The notes below the pieces were generated by a model. That model had not been told where the DNA came from. It was given only the letters and a program-made list of their open reading frames with translations, and searched no databases. Of a stretch of 64,000 nt of DNA, positions 63,848 to 64,000 are shown one piece after another (position 1 is the first letter of the stretch; the number at the start of each line of letters is the position of its first letter). Source of the stretch: Xestospongia bergquistia. Lineage: Eukaryota; Porifera; Demospongiae; Haplosclerida; Petrosiidae. The DNA lies in the NCBI GenBank assembly GCA_963965975.1, contig OZ014418.1, positions 1,548,275 to 1,612,274 of the forward strand, written 5' to 3'. Both the position numbers and the translations under genes were made by a program.

Positions 63848-64000
63848 TTATTCTGGAGAAATGGTTGGTAAAAATCTTAAGTCAATTTTACGGCTAATAT
63901 CCTTTGGAGGATTTTCTCCCCATCCTGATTTTAGAACCTTACCATAATCAGCAACATCTATTGTTCCACTGCTGATCTTACTTTTGAACTTTATCTTCAT
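63848..64000 (-). pseudogene. 3' end of a caspase-like gene (copy of the 44.2 kb gene), runs off the window
   Basis: Near-identical to 44228-44390 (C-terminus with SGWGENPP and LRFLPTISPE). Near the window edge 8 bp present in the other copy are missing (VEAFKSK region), which shifts the frame. The copy is therefore probably broken, though the rest of the gene lies outside the window. Confidence 0.75.

Overview
This is a eukaryotic, AT-rich window with compact multi-exon genes, mostly 45-70 bp introns, abundant TA/TG microsatellites and several short inverted-repeat elements. The gene content is animal: IQCB1/NPHP5, AP4S1, a tyrosyl-DNA phosphodiesterase, Ig-like receptors, a START protein and a large family of CARD / death-fold / caspase-like proteins. 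I infer a marine invertebrate, most likely a demosponge of the Amphimedon type. The species is inferred from gene style and family content, not proven.

Layout. From 0.5 to 30.5 kb almost everything lies on the minus strand and forms one tandem family. The full architecture is CARD (always one 325-nt first exon) - short linker - a ~228-residue helical plus alpha/beta module (called HAM here) - many small linker and coiled-coil exons - a two-exon C-terminal caspase-like domain. Two copies look complete (15.3-20.1 and 21.1-25.7 kb). One ends without the caspase domain (12.3-15.0 kb), one is decayed (8.8-11.8 kb), one has lost its CARD exon at a rearrangement (26.1-28.3 kb), and one is caspase-only (29.3-30.5 kb). 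At the left end a CARD exon (7.3-7.6 kb) lies upstream of a START lipid-binding gene (2.8-5.8 kb), followed by family linker exons ending in a true death domain (0.57-2.2 kb).

Two conserved housekeeping genes follow on the minus strand: AP4S1 (30.8-31.6 kb, with a 12-nt microexon) and TDP1 fused to an N-terminal PBZ zinc finger (31.7-34.7 kb). From 35 to 54.6 kb there is a second group of two-exon caspase-only genes. Each is interleaved with fragments of a nidogen-domain (NIDO) gene, so a NIDO-fragment plus caspase unit has been duplicated in tandem. Two of these copies carry GNG in place of the GHG histidine motif.

On the plus strand, 37.9-44.0 kb holds two Ig-type membrane receptors (R1, S1) and an intact IQCB1. 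The same order recurs at 57-64 kb (R2, S2, a 5'-truncated IQCB1, and the end of a caspase-like gene), separated from the first set by a degraded LINE at 54.6-56.5 kb. Scattered copies of the first TDP1 exons mark several rearrangement borders.

Together the window looks like a fast-evolving, probably innate-immune or cell-death locus that shuffles death-fold, HAM and caspase-like modules on phase-1 introns, next to paired Ig receptors with tyrosine-bearing tails. No tRNA, rRNA, CRISPR array, retrovirus or Polinton was recognised.
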